In this document: piece by piece, positions 60,277 through 64,000 of the stretch | How the letters are laid out: every line of letters begins with the position of its first letter | Numbering within the stretch: position 1 is the first letter of the stretch | NCBI RefSeq assembly: GCF_900110435.1 | Contig: NZ_FODT01000004.1 | Coordinates: 1-64,000 of the forward strand | Direction: 5' to 3' | DNA: 64,000 nucleotides | Source of the DNA: Rhodopseudomonas pseudopalustris | GTDB lineage: Bacteria; Pseudomonadota; Alphaproteobacteria; Rhizobiales; Xanthobacteraceae | Notes under the pieces: model-generated | What the model was told of the DNA's origin: nothing | Seen by the model: only the letters and a program-made list of their open reading frames with translations | The model's database searches: none | Position numbers and translations under genes: made by a program

Positions 60277-60738
60277 ATGGCCATGACGATGAACGGCGAA
60301 GTCCAACTGGGCGCGCCGAAGCACTTGGTGTGGAGCAAGCTGAACGATCCCGAAGTGCTGAGGCAGTGCATCCCCGGCTGCGAAGAGCTGGAGAAGACCG
60401 AGGATGACAGCGGGTTTCGCGCGGTCGCGAAGTTGAAGGTTGGACCGGTCTCGGCGCGCTTCAAAGGGCGCGTCACGCTCAGCGATCTCGATCCGCCGAA
60501 CGGCTACAAGATCACGGGTGAAGGCGAGGGCGGCGTGGCCGGTTTCGCCAAGGGCGGCGCAGTTGTGGGCCTCGCCGACAAGGATGGCGGCACGTTGCTG
60601 TCCTACGACGTCGAGGCGCATATCGGCGGCAAGCTCGCGCAGCTCGGTCAGCGGCTGATCAATGGATCGGCCAAGAAGCTCGCCGACGAATTCTTCGTCA
60701 ATTTCTCCAAGGCCGTTCAGGGCAATGGCGGCGCCTGA
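60277..60738 (+). CDS. coxG: CoxG-like SRPBCC protein
   Basis: CoxG proteins belong to the START/SRPBCC fold and help recruit or mature CO dehydrogenase at the membrane. The 153-residue product has the family blocks 'GEVQLGAPKHLVWSKLNDPE', 'CIPGCEELEKTEDD', 'KVGPVSARFKGRVTLSDLD' and 'GGKLAQLGQRLINGSAKKLADEF' in pieces. The long C-terminal membrane tail of some CoxG is missing, so this is the short type. It heads the cox-like gene group. Confidence 0.88.
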   Translation: MAMTMNGEVQLGAPKHLVWSKLNDPEVLRQCIPGCEELEKTEDDSGFRAVAKLKVGPVSARFKGRVTLSDLDPPNGYKITGEGEGGVAGFAKGGAVVGLADKDGGTLLSYDVEAHIGGKLAQLGQRLINGSAKKLADEFFVNFSKAVQGNGGA

Positions 60739-60911
60739 GCGTGCCATGAGCAGAGTTCGATCACGCGGCTGTTATCAGCTTGCTCAACTCCGATGTTCCG
60801 ATCGGAGGTTGCCGATCAGGGGGATGCCCCCTAAGATATCTTCAAGAAACGCAACCAAGACGTGAAATGACTGCCGTGCAACGCGGCGGTGCGGCATGAA
60901 TGAGAGGGCCG

Positions 60912-61397
<486 letters not shown>

Positions 61398-61453
61398 TCA
61401 GGTTCGGACGACGATAAGCGTGAGAAGCGCAGGCCAGGGCTCGAGGAAGCTGC

Positions 61454-62260
61454 ATGTACGAATTCAAGTATCACCGCCCCGCGACCGTCCGTCAGGCCGC
61501 CAACCTGCTGATCAAGAACGAGGACGCCAAGCTGATCGCCGGCGGCCACACGCTGCTGCCGGTGATGAAGCAGCGCCTCGCCGCGCCGCCGCATCTGGTC
61601 GATCTGTCCCATATCGAAGGCCTCGGCGGCATCGAGATCAAGGGCCGCTCGCTGGCGATCGGTGCGACCGCCAAACATGCCGAAGTCGCCAGTTCGCCGA
61701 TCGTCGGCGAGGCGATTCCCGCGCTTGCGGAGCTGGCGTCGATGATCGGCGATCCGGCGGTGCGTCACAAGGGCACGATCGGCGGCTCGCTCGCCAACAA
61801 TGATCCTACCGCGGACTATCCGGCGGCGGTGCTGGCGCTCGGCGCCACCATCGTCACCAACAAGCGCAAGCTGAAGCCGGAGGAGTTTTTCCAGGGCCTG
61901 TTCACGACCGCGCTGGAGCCGGACGAGATCATCACCAAGGTGCTGTTTCCGCTGCCGAAGAAGGCGGCCTACATCAAATTCCGCAACCAGGCCTCGCGCT
62001 ATGCGCTGGTCGGCGTGTTCGTGGCGCGGCGTCCGTCGGATGTCGGCGTTGCGGTCACCGGCGCCGGGTCGGACGGCGTGTTCCGCGTCTCCGCGTTCGA
62101 GGAGGCGCTGAAGGCGCGGTTCAACTCCAAATCGCTCGATGGCATCCATGTGCCGCATGACGGCTTGAACAGCGACCTGCATGGCAGCGCGGAATATCGC
62201 GCGCATCTGATCGGCGTGCTGGCGAAGCGCGCGGTCGATGCCGCCAACGGCAAGGCATGA
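61454..62260 (+). CDS. coxM: CO dehydrogenase-type medium FAD-binding subunit (CoxM-like)
   Basis: The 268-residue protein has the two FAD-binding motifs of the family: AGGHTLLPVMKQRLA (residues 29-43) and TIGGSLANNDPTADYP (near residue 112). It has 'YIKFRNQASRYALVGVFVA' in the C-terminal part. It should accept electrons from CoxS and pass them to quinone or another acceptor. It is followed by coxD. Without a coxL gene nearby, its partner large subunit must be encoded elsewhere, if it exists. Confidence 0.92.
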   Translation: MYEFKYHRPATVRQAANLLIKNEDAKLIAGGHTLLPVMKQRLAAPPHLVDLSHIEGLGGIEIKGRSLAIGATAKHAEVASSPIVGEAIPALAELASMIGDPAVRHKGTIGGSLANNDPTADYPAAVLALGATIVTNKRKLKPEEFFQGLFTTALEPDEIITKVLFPLPKKAAYIKFRNQASRYALVGVFVARRPSDVGVAVTGAGSDGVFRVSAFEEALKARFNSKSLDGIHVPHDGLNSDLHGSAEYRAHLIGVLAKRAVDAANGKA

Positions 62261-62293
62261 CCTTGCGATCGGCCCTGCCATGAGCGTCACCCC

Positions 62294-63202
62294 ATGAGCA
62301 TCACGCCGCCCCCGGCTTCGGTCGACGCGACGCTCGAGCTGTTGACCAGCCGTGGTTATCTCGCCGAGCGCGCGCTGGCGACCGTGGTGTTTCTGTCGCT
62401 GCGAATGAGGCGGCCGCTGTTTCTCGAAGGCGAGGCCGGGGTCGGCAAGACCGAAATCGCCAAGGTGCTGTCGGCCGCGCTGGGCCGCCGCCTGATCCGG
62501 CTGCAATGCTATGAGGGCCTCGACGTCGCCTCCGCGGTGTACGAGTGGAACAGCGCGGCGCAGATGATCGCGATCCGCCTCGCCGAAGCCGCCGGCGACA
62601 CCGATCGCGCCCAGCTTTCGAGCGATATCTTTTCCGAGCAATACCTGATCAAGCGGCCGCTGCTGCAAGCGCTGGAGCCGGATCTGGCCGGCGCCCCGGT
62701 GCTGCTGATCGACGAACTCGACCGCGCCGACGAGGCGTTCGAGGCCTATCTGCTGGAGGTGCTCTCCGACTATCAGGTGACGATCCCGGAATTCGGCACC
62801 ATCCGGGCGCCGCAGCCGCCGATCGTGATCGTGACCTCGAATCGCACCCGCGAAATCCACGATGCGCTGAAGCGGCGCTGCCTGTATCACTGGGTCGACT
62901 ATCCCTCCGCCAGCCGCGAGCTCGCGATCGTCAAGTCGCGCGTGCCGGGGATTTCGGCCAAGCTGTCGCAGCAGGTGGTGAACTTCGTCCAGGCGCTGCG
63001 CGCGCAGGATTTCTACAAATCGCCCGGCGTCGCGGAAACGCTGGACTGGGCGACCGCTTTGACCGAACTCGACGCCCGCGCGCTGACCGCCGAGATCGTC
63101 GGCGACACGCTCGGCGCGCTGCTGAAGTACCAGGACGACATCGTGCGAATGCAGGGCGACACGCTGCAGAAGGTGCTGAAGGAAGCGACCAGCGAGACTT
63201 AG
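62294..63202 (+). CDS. coxD: MoxR-type AAA+ ATPase (CoxD-like)
   Basis: CoxD is an AAA+ chaperone for assembling the Mo-Cu site of CO dehydrogenase. The 302-residue product has Walker A GEAGVGKTE (residues 46-54), Walker B 'APVLLIDELDRADEAFE', sensor 1 'VIVTSNRTREI' and an arginine-finger region 'DALKRRCLYHWVDYP'. It is followed by the partial coxE gene, the usual VWA partner of such ATPases. Confidence 0.92.
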   Translation: MSITPPPASVDATLELLTSRGYLAERALATVVFLSLRMRRPLFLEGEAGVGKTEIAKVLSAALGRRLIRLQCYEGLDVASAVYEWNSAAQMIAIRLAEAAGDTDRAQLSSDIFSEQYLIKRPLLQALEPDLAGAPVLLIDELDRADEAFEAYLLEVLSDYQVTIPEFGTIRAPQPPIVIVTSNRTREIHDALKRRCLYHWVDYPSASRELAIVKSRVPGISAKLSQQVVNFVQALRAQDFYKSPGVAETLDWATALTELDARALTAEIVGDTLGALLKYQDDIVRMQGDTLQKVLKEATSET

Positions 63203-63245
63203 TTGGTTAGTTGCTCGATCTCATCGTTGCCCCGATCGAGGCGCG

Positions 63246-63336
63246 CCCCCTCTTCCGTTTGCGGGGGAGGGGGCAGCAACAAGCACCGTGCTCGCGTCGC
63301 CCCCACCCCAGCCCTCCCCCGCAAGCGGGAGAGGGA
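63246..63336. repeat. Inverted repeat between coxD and coxE
   Basis: CCCTCTTCCGTTTGCGGGGG and the returning CCCCCGCAAGCGGGAGAGGG form an imperfect palindrome. It is a fifth repeat type (family E), placed inside the operon between coxD and coxE. Confidence 0.75.
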
Positions 63337-63389
63337 GCAGGCCGAAGTTGTTGCTCATTCTTTGCTCGATAACTTTGAGCGAGTTCGAC

Positions 63390-64000
63390 ATGCCCACAAT
63401 CGATCACCTCAATCCGCCCACCGGCATGATGGCCGACAATGTCGTCGGCTTTGCCCGCGCGCTGCGCGCCGCCGGGTTGCCGGTCGGTCCCGGCGCGGTG
63501 ATCGATGCGCTGGACGCGCTGCAACTGATCGAGATCGGCAATCGCGACGATCTCTACGCGACGCTGGAGGCGATCTTCGTCAAGCGTCGCGAGCACGCGC
63601 TGATCTTCGCGCAGGCGTTCGCGCTGTTCTTCCGCGCCGCGGAGGAGTGGCAGCACATGCTGGATTCGATTCCGCTGCCGGATCACGCCAGGAAGAAGCC
63701 GCCGCCGGCCTCGCGCCGGGTTCAGGAAGCGATGGCGCCGTCGACGACCCGGGACTTCCCCTCCGCCGAGGAGCAGGAAATCCGGCTCGCAGTGTCGGAC
63801 AAGGAGATCCTGCAGAAGAAGGACTTCGCGCAGATGAGCGCTGCGGAGATCGCCGAGGTCACTCGCTCGATCGCGCGGATGCGGCTGCCGCAGGCGGAAT
63901 TGCGCACGCGCCGGTTTCGGCCGGACAAGCGTGGCCTCAAGCTCGATCTGCGCCGCACGCTGCGCGCGTCGCTCCGCACCGGCGGCGATATCGTCGATAT
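63390..64000 (+). CDS. coxE: VWA-domain protein CoxE-like, partial (runs off the window)
   Basis: The frame is open to the window end, so 203 residues are visible. It starts MPTIDHLNPPTGMMADNVVG and has the helical N-terminal region of CoxE/VWA partners: 'GFARALRAAGLPVGPGAVID', 'IEIGNRDDLYATLEAIFVKR' and 'LRTRRFRPDKRGLKLDLRRT'. The VWA metal-binding domain would lie beyond the end. CoxE works with the CoxD ATPase in cofactor maturation. Confidence 0.9.
   Translation, partial: MPTIDHLNPPTGMMADNVVGFARALRAAGLPVGPGAVIDALDALQLIEIGNRDDLYATLEAIFVKRREHALIFAQAFALFFRAAEEWQHMLDSIPLPDHARKKPPPASRRVQEAMAPSTTRDFPSAEEQEIRLAVSDKEILQKKDFAQMSAAEIAEVTRSIARMRLPQAELRTRRFRPDKRGLKLDLRRTLRASLRTGGDIVD

Overview
The window is chromosomal DNA of a high-GC alphaproteobacterium. 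Gene content and order (recA, then gcvPHT and alaS; purC-purS-purQ-purL; an F1-ATPase zeta subunit; several families of short palindromic intergenic repeats) point to the Rhodopseudomonas/Bradyrhizobium group, most likely a Rhodopseudomonas palustris-like strain. This assignment is from recognition of the proteins, not from a search. No rRNA, tRNA, CRISPR array or intact insertion sequence was found.

Layout. 0.1-2.5 kb: a small membrane protein, two small zinc-ribbon proteins, and recA behind a GAAC-N7-GAAC SOS box. 2.9-7.7 kb: glycine cleavage operon gcvT-gcvH-gcvP on the minus strand, led by a tandem glycine riboswitch. 8-17.7 kb: alaS, a truncated acetyltransferase remnant, two divergent CPA2 K+/H+ antiporters, icd, and a TrmJ-type tRNA methyltransferase fused to a DUF559 nuclease-like domain. 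17.8-24 kb: a chemoreceptor, a DUF2147 protein, a GreA/GreB-type factor, a Crp-family regulator, a PEP-mutase-like enzyme and the ATPase zeta subunit. 24.2-30.7 kb: purC, purS, purQ and purL, interrupted by a thioesterase and a TrpB2-type enzyme. 31-38.5 kb: an acyltransferase, DUF427, bolA, ltrA, an HNH protein, ergothioneine genes egtB and egtD, grxD and a macrodomain protein. 38.6-42.5 kb: a beta-lactamase-fold hydrolase, an Arg/Gly-rich secreted protein, threonine aldolase and rpsD.

42.6-45.6 kb looks acquired: lower GC, an XRE regulator diverging from a LuxR-LuxI quorum-sensing pair, and two small overlapping downstream ORFs. The luxI ribosome-binding site lies inside a predicted hairpin. 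45.6-55 kb returns to core genes: an E2-like acyltransferase, a cupin, murI, purB, rpe, an EF-hand protein resembling XopAW-type effectors, a P1 peptidase and ccdA. 53.9-59 kb is a complete branched-chain amino-acid ABC transporter (livK, livF, livG, livM, livH). 60.2-64 kb is a carbon-monoxide-dehydrogenase-like cluster (coxG, coxS, coxM, coxD, partial coxE) that lacks coxL at its usual place between coxS and coxM.

At least five families of dispersed palindromic repeats fill the intergenic gaps. In several places the repeat itself supplies the TAG stop codon of the preceding gene. The strongest candidates for new biology are the quorum-sensing island with its hairpin-masked luxI start, the TrmJ-DUF559 fusion, and the stop-codon-donating repeats.
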